Shown one piece after another: positions 11,927-22,722 of a stretch of DNA of 64,000 bases. Positions within the stretch are counted from its first letter, which is position 1, and the number at the start of each line of letters is the position of its first letter. The notes under the pieces are model-generated. The model made no database searches, was not told where the DNA came from, and was given only the letters and a program-made list of their open reading frames with translations. This DNA is from Endomychus coccineus. Taxonomy: Eukaryota; Arthropoda; Insecta; Coleoptera; Endomychidae. A program made the translations under genes and the position numbers. The stretch lies in assembly GCA_958510875.1 (NCBI GenBank), contig OY294069.1, positions 161,075,111 to 161,139,110 on the forward strand. The letters run 5' to 3'.

Positions 11927-12345
11927 AGTATATATGTATGCCGACGATACTACTGTAGTGTTCACGGGTACAAATATTGAATAATTATTAGAGAGAGCTA
12001 GGATAATAAGTAGACAGCTGGAACAATGGTTTTCGAAAAATTATTTAGTTATTAATACTGATCAAACTAATTTTATTGTTCTGAATAATTATGTTAATTT
12101 AAATTTAAATAACACCATCAAAATGGGCAATACTTATCTTAAACAGGTTGAATCTGTAAAATTCCTCAGGTTAACTTTAGATTGCAAATTATCATAGGCT
12201 TTACATATTGAAAATATTAACCATACATTGAGCTCCGCATCAATTATATCAATTGTTTCTAAGACTGCACTTCGTTCTGTTTATTATGGTCTTTTAGATA
12301 GCAATCTACGATACTGCGTTCAATTTGGGGGAAACTCATCATCAT
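11927..12345 (+). mobile_element. Host LINE, RT downstream half
   Basis: Continues the RT at MYADDTTVVF (catalytic box), then QLEQWFSKNYLVINTDQTNF, VKFLRLTLDCKLS and a LRYCVQFGG thumb block. About 20-30 codons between GVPQG and the YADD box are missing, so the R2/R4-like insertion removed or replaced some target DNA. Confidence 0.78.
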
Positions 12346-12374
12346 CTCATTCGTATATATATTCAAATAGTATA

Positions 12375-12530
12375 TAAACAGGTCTAATTTAGTTTACTCT
12401 GATGATGGCTACTCGGTAGCTGAAAGGTCCTCATTATTTTAGTGGATAATGGTGATTGTTTCTTATTTACAGTGTTATAGTGTATCCACAGTGTGAACTC
12501 TTTTATACTTTATTCAAGATATCAAATTCG
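12375..12530 (+). mobile_element. PLE-A (Penelope-like) 3' end fragment
   Basis: Shares the PLE-A terminal sequence found at 36640-36785: ribozyme core, then TTTTAGTGGATAA and GTGTATCCACAGTGTGAAC. Only the last 150 bp are present. Confidence 0.8.
12395..12437 (+). ncRNA. Degenerate hammerhead ribozyme of PLE-A
   Basis: CTGATGA core at 12399-12405, stem II at 12406-12421 (loop changed to TCG), GAAA at 12422-12425, expected cleavage after C12432. The 3' side of stem I reads ATTA instead of AGTA, so stem I is weakened. Confidence 0.6.
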
Positions 12531-13984
12531 CTGAGTTGATTGTGTTCATGATACTTAGTATTGCGCTAAGAAACTTTGTATAGAAGTTTTTCCAGCTATA
12601 ATAGCAAGTATGCTCCGTTAATTCCGAATGTGTTTCGAATTTCATATCGGTACTCTGGACAATATGCATTTACTCCAAAGCGTTCTACGGTTTCACAAAC
12701 TGAACACAGGGAGTAACTTCAAAGCTTTCGGAACGGTATTTCCTTGTCAACATAATATCCTTCACATTAAAGGAAAATTGATCCAAAACTTCCTAAAACG
12801 TAAAACGTGCTACGTATTCCCGATTGCGCGTTACTTCTTCCATCGAATATGTTTTGTAAACGATGAAGATTTAATTTGTAATATAACGCGTGCTCCGTAT
12901 AAAAATAAACGAAATTATATTCCCCCCAAGCTTACTTCAATTCGAAATCTTGGCTACTTCAATTTGAAATTATTGCCCTAGTCGTTCTGTTTAAGGGGCC
13001 CGTTTCTCAAAGGTTCAACTTCTCCGGTTTATCAACGTTTTAATGAATAAATGATACCCGAGGATGAAAAGGAAATACGTTTCAATTAACTTCCATGGAA
13101 AATACATGAGCCGAACGCATCATAAAATGGAAATTCTCACTTTTTTCACTGCAGGTCAGAAAATATTGCTAGAGACTAGATAATTCGAAGTTGAATTGAA
13201 ATTCTACAGGGTATTGCGAATTCGCCTCTAGCTATTACGAGTTTAAACCCGGTCAAATATAGAATGCAGAAACTAGAAGAGATAAATCAAGTTTGAGGCT
13301 GTATTATATTCGTCATATAAATGTGTATTTTTCAAGTTAGAAAGATTTTAAAATATTTGAGCTTCCCAAAATTGTTTTAAAGAATAGTACTAAAATATTA
13401 GGCTAGAAGGATAATTCTTCAATTCATTTCTACAAAAATGTTGAGGTTCTTTTAGGTCGAACAGTGACAACACGTCTCTCAGTTCCGGACAGCTGTTTTG
13501 CTCTCTCTCTATCTCTCTATGTATCTCTCTCATGACCTCATCTGCGGAACAAGCAAGACATGATGTCACTATTCGCCTAACTTCACCATAGAATTAAACT
13601 TCCCATTTGGAAATGTTAAAGAATCAAGTGTTCCACACGCCATCTACCAGATGGTAGATGTCTTACTGAGAGAGTCTTCCACAATGCCAGGTATTCAAAG
13701 AAACGACGGTATAGTGTTTGGACATACAGCCCCAGGTTAATTCTATCTATTGACTTCAAACACGATAATGTGTGTGTTATTCATTCAATGCATCATTTCC
13801 ATACAATAAATGGGTTATGGAGGTTTCAGAGAAAACTCTAAAACGTTCAAATGTACACGTACAGTAGCGGTTGATCAGAGAAAGCAAGAGAGGCTAAGCG
13901 TTCTCATATTGCCAACAAATGAGAAAATACATCTCCAATCGGATGCTCTTCATTATATTTATTAATAAATAAAGCCTTCTGGTG
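12531..13984. other. Intron DNA without recognised gene
   Basis: An open frame at 12628-12981 (117 codons) has no recognisable domain. A CT-rich microsatellite (CTCTCTCTATCTCTCTATGT) lies near 13501-13525. Nothing else identified. Confidence 0.5.
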
Positions 13985-14570
13985 GATTTCAATTCCAGAT
14001 CAAAACAGGGTACTGCGTATCGGCTTGGTGGTCTGGGCCAGTGGGTCTTTATGTTCCTGCTTCGCGGTTATACGCAGGATGCTATAGCGCCTGCTGTCAG
14101 CCCACCAGACGTTCTCATAACCCAGAAGACAGACAGGGAGAACAAGGACTCCAGACCACTTCCGTCAGGGAGACTCGTGTAGTTCACAGACGGGTCCAAG
14201 GCTAGTGGAACCGGAGCCTACTCGAGCTTACCTAGGGTGATTCTTTCAGTTTCTCTGGGTGCTCACCTAACCGAGGTCTGTGCAATCCGGACCTGTGTCC
14301 AGGCGAACTAAACTACCGAGGTAGGCGACAGCCGCTTCGCGACCATAGTTTTCCAGGCTTGTTTGGGAGTACAGGAAGACCCTGGCAGAATTAGCCAGGT
14401 ATGGATACCAGGTCAGACTGATGTGAAGGGAAACGTAGTGGCCGATGAATTGACCAAACGGGGTTCCCTAGGTTCCCCGCATGCATGCAACCTAGAGCCA
14501 TAAGAGATCAGTCCATGGAGCATTTGGCGCTGTCTTAGGCCTGCTAGCATGAGTATTCTTCCAAGAGGCC
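13985..14570 (+). mobile_element. RNase H domain of an R1/I-group LINE
   Basis: Reads (V)FTDGSKASGTGAYS (first RNase H Asp), LGAHLTEVCAI (Glu helix), GDSRFA and VWIPGQTDVKGNVVADELTKRGS (last His/Asp region). Stops interrupt the frame, and the RT is absent. GC content is higher than in surrounding intron. Confidence 0.75.
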
Positions 14571-16009
14571 CACAATGGTTCCAATCAAGAGGTCCAAGTG
14601 TTCTGGGCTTGTCGTCCCCCGCTTTGTTTGACTACAAATATGCATAAACTTTCACACTCACATACACTAAGTTCACTCGAATATAATCCGAAGCAGTCAC
14701 GATTTGCGTACGATATTCCTCTTGAGTCACTTAATTTTCTTGCCGGCAACACCAAAAAATGGAAGGAACGTTCGTAGAAAATAAAGTTTTTTAGAAAACT
14801 TTAAAATGATTTTTAAAACCTGAAAAAATTATCTGAGTAAACACAAAACAACAAGAAACACGTGGTGATCAAACGGGGACCTGCGTATTGTGTAGATCTA
14901 ACTCTGTGGCGTCACGATGCGATGAGTCATCATTATTCCGGCCAGTTATCAGTTACACCATTAACATAGATATATTATGCTCAAATTGAAAGTGTAAAAC
15001 ATTGTCAGATAGGCTGCGTCTGTAATGACATTCCATACAGACGATTCAAAATGCAACGGAGGCTACATTCTATCGCGAGTGAAAAGGAGCAGTCTAGATT
15101 CCACCGCCTTTGGGAAAGTATTCGGGTCGACTCCTACTTACCGCGCACTGCATTGCGTCTGTTTTCTGGTCTGTTCCTTATTAGTATCTGTTCGTTTCGC
15201 TTCAGTTTCTCTGTTTATTGTTTACAGGGCTTTTTATATGGTTTTAGTGCACTTAATTTGAAATTGTTGCAGGCATGAATTAACTGCTAGCTAGGAAGTA
15301 TTCTTATGGGTCATTGAACATGGAAACAAAGTCGTACGTTGTTAAAACTGCAATGAAACTATGCTAAAATTTTGGTTATGACGAATATAATCGCGATTAA
15401 TGCACGTAATTAATACCACAAATGCGAATGGTTAACAGCCTGTAGTAAGCGGGAAAATTATGACAACTGAATAGCTACAAAGTAATCAGCCAAGAAAACA
15501 GTTGAACTACTACTGGGTCAATTTTCCATGGTGGACACCACCACATAAACTGATATTAGTTCTATTAAATTTTGTAAGATGTGAAAATTATTCAAATTGA
15601 ACTACAGATTCGTTAATAAAATTACTCTGAATTCCGTGCAGTAGAATCAATATTTTGAAGAAACTTTATCTTTGAAATTAAAGCAATAACTGAGCCATTT
15701 CTCCGTCACAAATGATTGTAAACTTCTGCTGCCTAACTAAAAGTCTGGTTATAAAAGTCGAGTTTTACAATTTTCAATAAATTACCAGAAAATTTTAGAA
15801 ATCTACCGATCAAGGGGATGAAGTAGCGCGTCTAGGGATTCATTAAGAGGAAATCTTAAGCAATTCATCAAATATGCCTTCAACTATTAATATTTGTATT
15901 TCTCCATTATATTTTGTATTCGGGAATTCATTAATTTATATTTTCACTGTTTGTTCGAGCCGGTATTAATATTAATAATTATATTACATCTACATATAGT
16001 AAGTTAGAT
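14571..16009. other. Intron DNA without recognised gene
   Basis: Two overlapping short open frames near 15025-15278 have no known domain. No repeat structure seen. Confidence 0.5.
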
Positions 16010-16795
16010 CAACCCTCGTTTTAATGATGTTCTAACATAATAAACTATAAAAGAGTTCACTACTATGGATACCTTATAACAGTAATAAGTAAGAACTAAT
16101 CACCCTCATCTACCAAAAAAAAAAATACAGGTATAATTCTCAAGATCTTTCAGCTATCAAGTAGGCATCATCAGAGAAAACTGATGATGAGCATGTTTCA
16201 ATACTATTTGGAGTTAGTAATGAGGGATTAGCCTCAGTTGGAGATAAATCTGAATACATTAAATTGCGTTTTCGCTTATACATTTTCATCCCTTCTAAAT
16301 AACCTGGGTATTTGTCAGTAGTCTGTGTAGCAATGTGTTTTAAAATTGAGAAATGGTGTGACCTGTATTCAAAATACGTTCTGCCAATGCTGATTTTCTG
16401 TATATGGACAAAATGCTCTTAATACCGAGATAGAATATTCTTTCTAGTTTGACCTATTTAGCATTTTGACTAACAATCAATTTTGCAAATTTCAGTTTTG
16501 TCGAAGTCGGAAACTTCATCAAAGGTATTGTCTAAACGGTTTTATTGCGAATTCAGAAAACAAATTTTGGAATTTCATAATAATTGAAGGGCAATATTTG
16601 AATTTCCTTGGATTATTTGTCAGTAATGGAATTTGTTTAATTGATTGCGTTCCATATAAATTTTTTGGTTAGAAATTAACTGATTGATGAAAGATTTGTC
16701 GCAACCATCGCAATTGGTGGACTTTCTAAACTTCGTTGTTATAATTTTATTTCTCTTAATAATCTATGAACCAGACTATTGAATGGAGCTATTTT
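16010..16795 (-). mobile_element. PLE-A copy with remnant of RT/GIY-YIG reading frame
   Basis: Minus-strand order: degenerate RT end, DFDKTEICKIDC, then IGQTRKNILSRY and EHFVHIQK (GIY-YIG endonuclease), YLEGMKMYKRKRNL, SDLSPTEANPS, the ribozyme region and the terminal sequence near 16010-16080. Multiple stops. It directly abuts a PLE-B copy at about 16795. Confidence 0.8.
16139..16178 (-). ncRNA. Degenerate hammerhead ribozyme of PLE-A
   Basis: Minus strand CTGATGA (complement of 16168-16174) and GAAA (16148-16151) remain. Stem II is shortened and stem I no longer pairs. Confidence 0.5.
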
Positions 16796-16809
16796 ATAAT
16801 TTTATTTAA

Positions 16810-16851
16810 GTCTTTACGTACGTTCCGGACTCACGACCATCATCAGAAGAC
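16810..16851 (-). ncRNA. Hammerhead ribozyme of PLE-B, mutated
   Basis: Minus strand has GTCTT-CTGATGA, a TGGTC-GTGA stem-loop, then GGAACGTACGTA and AAGAC. Stem I and palindromic stem III are intact, but GAAA has become GGAA and stem II lost a pair. Confidence 0.6.
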
Positions 16852-17433
16852 GTATCAACGTCTACAACGGGATTTCATAAAACTAATTCTATCACGCATA
16901 AAGCGTCCTTATCGCATTAATTTCAATTAAGACGAAACGAACAGAAACACGAGTAATCGAAATTATAACACATTAATGTTTTAAGTATATGAATATGTAT
17001 CAAGAAGCCACTGCATAGCAATCTACTTATAATATTTGTAATCACCTCATGCAACGTTTGAATAAGACCAAATTAAACCAAACTAGAATACGCTCAAGTA
17101 TCCACTTTCGAACCAGATGTTGAAAATTTATGTGGTAATAGGAAAAAGTTGTAAGACCTAACTAGAATTTCAACTTTCTACCTAAAATATACTTTTAACA
17201 TTATTGAAGACGCATGTAGGAATTTGCAAGAGTTTTAATCAATTAAATTAGTATAAATTTGACTCAATGATTGAACGGCTGTTCTACGATTTACAGACTT
17301 GGGACACTTTTTATGTGAATCATCTCCTGGATAGATCTTTTACAATAATTGGTTTCTTTAGTTAAAATATTTACATTTTTGTAATAGAATTGATGGTTAT
17401 AATCAAAACAATGTTTAGGAAGGGCGGTGGCAT

Positions 17434-17930
17434 TTAAGTTTTTGTTTCTAGTACTAGTACATTCTTTTCTTGTGAATATTGCTCACAGATTCCTGTATAA
17501 GTCCCATCGCAATCTAAACAATTTAATGTACATACTCTGTGGATTTGCTTATCTTTAGGTATTGAAGATGGGGTTGAAAAATGTTTTGGGTAGTCATTCA
17601 ATTCTAGTGTATTAAGAACAATTTTCAAATTTGTGATACTATCCTCTGGGTGGGACAATTTAGTAGCGCGATCTGTAAGGCTGTTTATAACACTTTTTTT
17701 ATAACTTGTTGGTACAACTAAATTAAAGTGAAGATATCGTTGAGACCAAACTTCTTTAGTAAACCACGATGTTTCTATTTTTCCATCTGAATCGTGCCTA
17801 ATGTTGATATTCAGGAAATTTATGTTTTTGTTCACTTCTATTTCACAAGTAAATTGAAGTTTACAGTGGAAATTGTTAAATTGATCAATTACGTACTGAA
17901 TTTTATCATTGGAGAAAACTGATTGCCAGC
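17434..17930 (-). pseudogene. Penelope-like reverse transcriptase, C-terminal fragment (PLE-B)
   Basis: 133 codons are open from 17835. INFLNINI, GKIETSWFTKEVWSQRYLHFN and LTDRATKLSHPED are the segment after the RT palm in Penelope elements, where a W-T-K/R-P-T-W-S-x-R-Y-L motif is typical. It runs into RVCTLNCLDCDGTYTGICEQYSQEK, a degenerate GIY-YIG start (Cys-rich CxxC DG-Y). The endonuclease is cut off by a stop at 17434. The catalytic RT motifs upstream are missing. Confidence 0.82.
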
Positions 17931-18013
17931 GGTCAAAAACAGAACGTATTTTAAATAAAATTCTTGAAAGTAAGAGTTTGGGGATAGGGTTGCAAATGGA
18001 AATAGTATATTAC

Positions 18014-19345
18014 GTTACTAGTGTGGAAAGTGACCCATTTCACATGAGTGGGAGAATGTTGTGTTGACAATCCCACGAGTGTGAAATGGCACTTCCACAC
18101 AAGTAATGTACACTATTTTTCCGACGACCACAGATTAATGCATAATTGCAAAAAGATTAATATATTTTCACTTTATTTTGAGAATTTGAGAATTTTACAA
18201 AGAAAAGTAATAATTGAGCAAGATTACTGCTTAGAATTGTAGAAATTAAAAGTAATATTATTATTATTACAATTAGTAAATTGTAATGGACTTTGCAATG
18301 AGGAGTTAGACAGATTTCTCTCTGTTATTTTTACACTATGTACAGTAGTAGACTCGAAGTACTGCTGATGGCACCCATAATTTTATTGGCAATATTTAAC
18401 CTGTTAGTAACAGAATCGTCAATATATTCTTCTGCGACTTTGGACGATTTCCAACCCCCATGTCTTTTCAGAGAAGTTATTTTTTGTATTATTAATTTGA
18501 ATGACAGCCGCAGTCCCCAAATCTTTAATGTTATTTATACATAACTGGGTAAGCTCTTGCTTGCGACATGCACCAGATATACCCATAACCAACACAACCT
18601 AAAAAAAAGCATCATTAAATAAATGTATAGACTTTGTTTAAATACCGTTGACTTACCTTTGTAAGTAAATGAATCTCATCGGAAGCTTTATTTATAAATT
18701 CACAAATTTCTTGTTGCGTCAAAATTTTAGCTTTTTTCGGTTTATATCCGTCACTTTTCCTTTGTAAAAATGCCTTAAGTTTACTATATTTGGAAATATC
18801 TACATTGTGGTGAATGTTGAGCATTAGATTCTATTGGAAAGTTCACCCATGTATGCAAGCAAAACTTTTTCAGAAAAGGAGCTTCTTATTTCCTCTTTTC
18901 TTCGCCATGAAAGAAATTGATCGTAAGCGTATTCGTACCTTCTTTTGGACTTTTCAGGCAGTAAATTTAGTGACGTTAATTTTGCGGCCTCTTCAATTTC
19001 AGGTGGAGTACATTGATCATCACTTAATCTCTGCATCCATGTTTTATGGAATTTTAGATACTATTTTCACGGTTTTGTATATGATAAGAATGATGCATAT
19101 CTCCTATATATAATATCTAATCTATGGATGCATATGCAAAACTGACACTTCTAAAGTTTATCTGACGTTTTCGCAATATTAATTTCAAAGCACACTTCAA
19201 TTCCATTATGCAATACATATAGCTATAGATACACATATCACTCTAGTGTGATATTTAACTTTTCATCTCTAGGGTGATATTTGTCATTTTCGAAGTAACT
19301 AAATAGTGTGCTATTTGTCATTTTCGCATGTGGCCGTCGGAAAAG
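18014..19345 (-). mobile_element. Crypton-like element, broken copy (copy B)
   Basis: Holds a tyrosine-recombinase pseudogene. The ends carry an inverted pair TTTTCCGACGACCAC (18117-18131) / GTGGCCGTCGGAAAA (19330-19344). Outside the left one is a hairpin at 18014-18107 built from GTGTGGAA and GTGTGAAAT half-sites. Inside the right end are three direct repeats of TAGNGTGNTATTT at about 19244, 19270 and 19304. Exact boundaries are uncertain. Confidence 0.65.
18331..19036 (-). pseudogene. Crypton-like tyrosine recombinase, inactivated
   Basis: Minus strand, three blocks. 19036-18824 encodes the N-terminal core-binding part (TPPEIEEAAKL, YEYAYDQFLSWRRKE, LLAYMGELSNR). After a short deletion and frameshift, 18824-18657 gives VDISKYSKLKAFLQRKSDGY and a TQQEI helix ending in TK at a GTAAGT donor. 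A 58-base intron ends in TTTAG at 18599. From 18598 the catalytic domain starts VVLVMGISGACRKQEL (first catalytic Arg) and a TKN Lys segment. It then jumps straight to RHGGWKSSKVAEEYIDDS (His/Trp and nucleophile Tyr). The HxxR box is deleted. The blocks, and the intron position, match copy A at 44538-45675. Confidence 0.8.
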
Positions 19346-19989
19346 GTATATTTCAAGTTAACTAAAATAATCAATTTATACGCAGTTCTATATCTACACC
19401 ATCTGTGGGTACTGTTGTCATTCCGTATAGCCCATTTTCATATTTTGAAAATGACTGAAGAAAACATCTAGCCAAATATTGAAAGAACAAACAAATGTTC
19501 TTCGGACCCTGGTGTATTTGGAAATATATCCCTGAAATACATAATTCACGTTCGCATTCGCACGTAATTCCCAACTTGCATGATACAGGATATTGAAATG
19601 TCATCAACGTCACCAAATGTAGTTCAAGCGATACCATTCCCTTGATAAACCGGAGTTACATTGTGGAGGAAATAAAAATAATACCATGCAATAAATGAAT
19701 TTGCGATTCCGTCCGCGTGGATGTGAACACCGAGTAGAGAACGAACTCTTCCGAAAATCGGCCAATCACGTTCGAATTGTAAACATAATACCCCTGTTCT
19801 ACACACAATCATGTTCGGATTATAATGATAACACCCCACGCTGCGTTATAAACACGTATTAATATGGAGTTTATTAGTAGCGCTCTCTTGCCACATATTC
19901 TATTGTGATGTACTGAACCAAACTCGATTGAATCTCAGTACAAAATGATAAGGTTGCACGTTACAAATAAACTTGGGTGAACAATATCT
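19346..19989. other. Unassigned intron DNA
   Basis: On the minus strand, 19839-19371 can be read as two adjoining open pieces (71 and 88 codons) rich in Phe, Tyr and Ile, one base-shift apart. They could be a decayed coding piece, but I recognise no family. Confidence 0.3.
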
Positions 19990-20267
19990 GGATAATAAAC
20001 TATAAAAGGGTGCTCACTGTGGATATATTATAACACTATCGATAAGAAATAATCACCCTTATCTACTAAAAATGCTATTAAAGTACTGAAGACCTTTCGG
20101 CTACCAAGTAGCCAGCATCAGAGTTAACTAAATTATAAATCAAAATGTGCCTGTCCTATTTGGGGATAATAATGTAAACAATGGGTTACCCTCAGCTGGA
20201 GATAATTCGAAATTTAATAAATAATTGCTTTTTCGTTTATACATCTCCATCCCTTCAACATTACCTA
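19990..20267 (-). mobile_element. PLE-A copy, left part (split by foldback element)
   Basis: PLE-A terminal sequence, degenerate ribozyme near 20081-20123 (core CTGATGC, last base changed), and the MYKRK / SPAEGNP coding tail on the minus strand. It breaks at CTA 20265-20267 and resumes at 22723 after the foldback. Confidence 0.8.
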
Positions 20268-21119
20268 TAGGCGAGGAAAGAAAGCACAAAATAGGATAAA
20301 GTAAAAAAAAAATCGGATGAACCGATTTTGATAAAAAAAAATTTAATCGATTCAGGAAGTCATTTAGATAAAATGTTACTATTTTTTCTCTTCTAATGTG
20401 CATTTTAGCATTTCTACAGAGGAAAATGCATATCTTTGGATGTACTTTTAGGAGATAATATTAAAAATGTTGAAAACATGTCCAGATATAGCCAAAATTT
20501 CTCACCCGGAGGTTTTTGGGGTCGCTGATCACGATTCCGGTGCCAGATTTCATCTACAACGCACCTGGGCTCAGTACATCCGGGTAATATCGTCGTCTCC
20601 AGGGAATTCGGAAAAATCTCTTTTGCAATGGAGTGGGAAGGTTCTCTTGTGGTTGCCGGCTATGACCAAGACTTTCTATAGTCACCTGGTGCTCAGGATA
20701 CCCTGATTATCTAGGTTATCTCCATGGATTGATTTTTAATATGCTTTGAAACGCAACCAAATTCGTATCTCGGAGGTTTTTGGGGTTACTGAACACGATT
20801 CTGGAGTCGGAATCAATGTGTTGTCAGTAACAAAGAATTCAAAAAATACCTTTTGCACAGTAATCAACTTGATTGATTTTTTCAAGTGCGAAAAAAATAA
20901 TAGTGGAGAATTTTTGATTTTAAATGTTGTAAATTTTAATAATTAGGTTTGATTTTTTAAGAATCAATCTACAACAGATAAGCTTACAGGAAAAAACAAA
21001 CAAAAACAATATCATAAAACACGAACTTCAAGTTCAACTTTTTGAATTATTTCTTAAAAATATTGTATAAGTTGAAATCACGTAGTTTTATTATCATTAT
21101 TATCTTTATTATTTCTGAT

Positions 21120-21945
21120 TCCGACTTCAGAATCGAGTTCAGCGATCCTAAAAATCCCGGAGATACAAATTTGGTTTTTGTTCAGAGCTTATTAAAAAAC
21201 AATCCATGGAGACTATTGAAGGTCATGGTCATAGCCGGCATCTTCGAAAAAACCTCCCTCACAAGTTTCATCCCATTCCAAAAGATAATTTTACGAATTC
21301 CCTGGAGACGACGATAGTTCCAGGATGCACTGAGCTCCAGGTGTGCCGTAGTTCAAATCCGGCACCGGAATCGTGTTCAGCGACCCCAAAAACCCCGAGA
21401 CGAATTTGGTTGCTTTTCAGAGCATATTAAAAAACAATCCATGGAGATGACCTAGGTCATCAGGTTATCCTGACAACCATGAGAGTATTGAAAGTCTTGG
21501 TCACGACCCGTATGCTCAAGAGATCCTCCCTAGCAGGTTTCATCCCATTCCAAAAGATAATTTCACGAATTCCCTGGAGACGACAATAGTACCAGGATGT
21601 CCTGATCACCAGGCGCGCCGTACGTCGAATCCGGCACCGGAATCGTGTTCAGCGACCCCAAAAACCTCCGAGATACGAATTTGGTTGCGCTTCAAAGCGT
21701 ATTAAAAATCAATCCATGGACATGACCTAGATAATCAGGGTATCCTGAGTACCAGGTGACTATTGAAAGTCTTGGTCATAGCCGGCAACCACAAGAGAAC
21801 CTTCCCACTAAGTATCACTCCAATGCAAAAGAGATTTTTCCGTATTCCCTGGAGACGACGATATTACCCGGATGTACTGAGCCCCAGGTGCGTTGTAGAT
21901 GAAATCTGCCACCGGAATCGAGATCAGCGACCCCTAAAACCCCCC
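21120..21945 (+). repeat. About 275-bp tandem repeat inside foldback element 1
   Basis: CCCTGGAGACGAC recurs near 21299, 21572 and 21847, each followed by a CCGGCACCGGAATCG/CAGCGACCCC block and GAATTTGGTTGC. Inverted partial units lie at 20500-20840. The array thus forms the centre and inner arms of the foldback. Confidence 0.8.
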
Positions 21946-22181
21946 AGTGAGAAATTTTGGCTATATTTGGACATGTTTTCCACATTTTTAATATTATCTC
22001 CTGAAAGTACATCCAAAGAGATGCATTTTCCTCTGTAGAAATTCTAAAATGCACATTACAAGAAAAAAATGTTTACATTTTTCTAAATGATTTCCTAATA
22101 TAATAAGATTCTTGACCCAGTATGAATTATATAAAAAATTCTCGGGAATTAGGTCACATTAACACTCTGTTATAAATGTTC

Positions 22182-22223
22182 GTCTTTACGTACGTTTCGG
22201 TCTCACGACCATCATCAGAAGAC
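22182..22223 (-). ncRNA. Hammerhead ribozyme, PLE-B (left arm)
   Basis: On the minus strand: GTCTT, CTGATGA, TGGTC-GTGA-GACC, GAAA, palindromic ACGTACGT sharing the last A of GAAA, cleavage A, AAGAC. All parts of a minimal hammerhead are present. Confidence 0.82.
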
Positions 22224-22537
22224 TTATTTTGTTAAAAAGGGGTTAACTAAAACTAATTAGCACAAGCGTCCATATCGCACAATCTTCAATCAAAAAGCTC
22301 ACGCCGTCGAAACGAACAGAACCACGAATAAACGAAAATTGTATCGTTAATATTAAAGTATATTGTTACAAAAAAATCTATATTGTTACAAAAAAATCTA
22401 TACTTTAATATTAACGATACAATTTTCGTTTATTCGTGGTTCTGTTCGTTTCGACGGCGTGAGCTTTTTGATTGAAGATTGTGCGATATGGACGCTTGTG
22501 CTAATTAGTTTTAGTTAACCCCTTTTTAACAAAATAA

Positions 22538-22579
22538 GTCTTCTGATGATGGTCGTGAGACCGAAACGTACGTAAAGAC
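22538..22579 (+). ncRNA. Hammerhead ribozyme, PLE-B (right arm), complete
   Basis: Stem I is GTCTT (22538-22542) pairing with AAGAC (22575-22579). CTGATGA core at 22543-22549. Stem II is GGTC/GACC closed by a GTGA loop of the GNRA type. GAAA follows at 22563-22566. Stem III is ACG/CGT around a two-base loop within the self-complementary ACGTACGT, and the predicted cleavage is after A22574. The two-base loop is too tight for a stable monomer, but the palindrome suits a dimeric ribozyme. Hammerheads are known in Penelope-like elements. Confidence 0.85.
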
Positions 22580-22722
22580 GAACATTTATAACAGAGTGTT
22601 AATGTGACCTAATTCTCGAGAATTTTTTATATAAATGATTTCCTGAATCGATTAAAAAAAAATTATCAAAATCGGTTCATCCGATTTTTTTTTTTACCTT
22701 TTCTGCATTATTTCCTCGCCTA

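Larger units (their letters stand above)
16796..17990 (-). mobile_element. PLE-B (second Penelope family) copy
   Basis: The minus strand holds the RT C-terminal part (17930-17434) and a 620-bp 3' untranslated region ending in a hammerhead motif near 16810. The untranslated part recurs at 29221-29885 and 46390-47090. Confidence 0.85.
22097..22632. mobile_element. Head-to-head PLE-B ends forming a palindrome
   Basis: Two PLE-B 3' ends face away from each other around a centre at about 22375-22400 where TTGTTACAAAAAAATCTATA is repeated. Arms of about 250 bp are almost identical. AAATGATTTCCT stands on both sides (22085-22096 and 22633-22644) as a 12-bp target duplication. Confidence 0.85.
20268..22722. 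mobile_element. Foldback element 1 (long terminal inverted repeats, CTA target duplication)
   Basis: Starts TAGGCGAGG and ends CCTCGCCTA, flanked by CTA on both sides (20265-20267, 22723-22725). The left arm (20268 to about 20840) is repeated inverted in the right arm, from 22722 inward. The right arm is broken by a 536-bp PLE-B palindrome at 22097-22632. Without that insertion and its target duplication the element is about 1.9 kb. The arms carry pieces of a 275-bp repeat. No transposase frame found. Confidence 0.85.

Noticed and set aside
12628..12981. 117-codon open frame
   Set aside because: No known motif; Lys/Asn/Ile-rich as expected from AT-rich DNA.
19371..19839. Two adjoining minus-strand open pieces as a possible gene
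   Set aside because: A frameshift separates them and no family is recognised; kept only as unassigned DNA.
22097..22632. Palindrome first read as terminal inverted repeats of a DNA transposon
   Set aside because: Both arms match Penelope PLE-B 3' ends with hammerheads seen elsewhere in the window, so Penelope origin explains it.
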